Shown here in pieces: positions 6,449-6,543 of a stretch of DNA of 6,543 bases. The stretch is from NCBI GenBank assembly GCA_003483645.1, contig DMYM01000527.1, positions 1 through 6,543 of the forward strand, in the 5' to 3' direction. How positions within the stretch are numbered: position 1 is the stretch's first letter; each line of letters starts with the position of its first letter. A model generated the notes under the pieces. The model was not told the DNA's origin, searched no databases, and saw nothing but the letters and a program-made list of their open reading frames with translations. Position numbers and translations under genes: made by a program. The DNA is from Verrucomicrobiales bacterium. GTDB lineage: Bacteria > Verrucomicrobiota > Verrucomicrobiia > Verrucomicrobiales > Akkermansiaceae.

Positions 6449-6482
6449 GAAGCCCGGATCATAAGCTGAACTTGAGTTCACG

Positions 6483-6543
6483 ATGAGTTTTCCCCGCGAA
6501 CAGATCGGCCGCCGGACGTTTTTGCGCGGCCTGGGTGCCTGCT
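6483..6543 (+). CDS. Tat-exported protein, probable DUF1552 family (3' partial)
   Basis: Only the first 20 codons are in the window, reading MSFPREQIGRRTFLRGLGAC. RRTFLRG is a clear twin-arginine motif (consensus S/T-R-R-x-F-L-K), so the protein should fold in the cytoplasm before export, often a sign of a bound cofactor. DUF1552 proteins commonly begin with RRTFLRG followed by a Gly/Ala-rich segment, and they are the standard downstream neighbour of DUF1592 cytochromes in Planctomycetota and Verrucomicrobiota. The family name therefore rests on motif plus position, not on domain sequence. ATG 6483 is the only possible start in this frame, since an in-frame TAA lies at 6462-6464. Its own ribosome binding site is poor (GAG at 6474-6476). 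It lies 218 bases after the cytochrome gene. A DUF1501 protein or another Tat protein remains possible. Confidence 0.7.
   Translation, partial: MSFPREQIGRRTFLRGLGAC

Noticed and set aside
5683..6462. Minus-strand open frame of 259 codons reaching into the final gap
   Set aside because: Most of it is antisense to the cytochrome's conserved DUF1588/DUF1585 region. The part outside that gene has no recognisable motif and no convincing ribosome binding site.
6434..6465. TTGATT (6434 or 6441) with CATAAG (6460-6465) as a promoter for the DUF1552-like gene
   Set aside because: The spacers are 20 or 13 bases, not near 17, and each box matches the consensus at only four of six positions.

Overview
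The window holds a run of genes that all lie on the + strand in moderately GC-rich DNA. It suggests a member of the Planctomycetota-Verrucomicrobiota-Chlamydiota superphylum, most likely Verrucomicrobiota. The strongest evidence is the large planctomycete-type cytochrome c protein (DUF1587/DUF1595/DUF1592/DUF1588/DUF1585 architecture), followed by the start of a Tat-exported protein in the position usually held by its DUF1552 partner. The WRGP...NG propeller protein is also typical of that group. A TonB-dependent receptor next to these genes fits Verrucomicrobiota somewhat better than Planctomycetota. The assignment rests on family knowledge, not on a database search.

Layout: (1) 2-1690, the C-terminal part of a TonB-dependent outer-membrane receptor whose N-terminus lies outside the window. 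(2) 1774-3075, an exported PQQ-like beta-propeller protein. (3) 3122-3193, a possible 23-residue leader ORF with a strong ribosome binding site, whose stop overlaps the next start as ATGA. (4) 3190-3879, an exported SGNH/GDSL-type hydrolase. (5) 3883-6264, a 793-residue exported protein with two CxxCH haem motifs; it starts 3 bases after the hydrolase stop and its ribosome binding site lies inside the hydrolase gene. (6) 6265-6482, a 218-base gap with a possible branched RNA structure, a second short ORF with a strong ribosome binding site and an inverted repeat over that site. (7) 6483 to the window end, the first 20 codons of a Tat-exported protein, probably DUF1552.

Every full-length protein begins with a signal peptide and the last has a twin-arginine motif, so the whole locus appears to act in the cell envelope. 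The receptor would import a large or complexed ligand. The hydrolase could remove ester or acetyl groups. The propeller could be a scaffold or ligand-binding protein. The DUF1592/DUF1552 pair is a widespread but biochemically uncharacterised redox module. A role in polysaccharide or other complex organic matter breakdown is a reasonable inference from context and is not proven here. I found no tRNA, rRNA, CRISPR array, transposase or integration site. The less ordinary features are the two short ORFs with strong ribosome binding sites placed just before exported proteins, the hairpins in the last gap, and an eight-G tract just after the cytochrome signal peptide.
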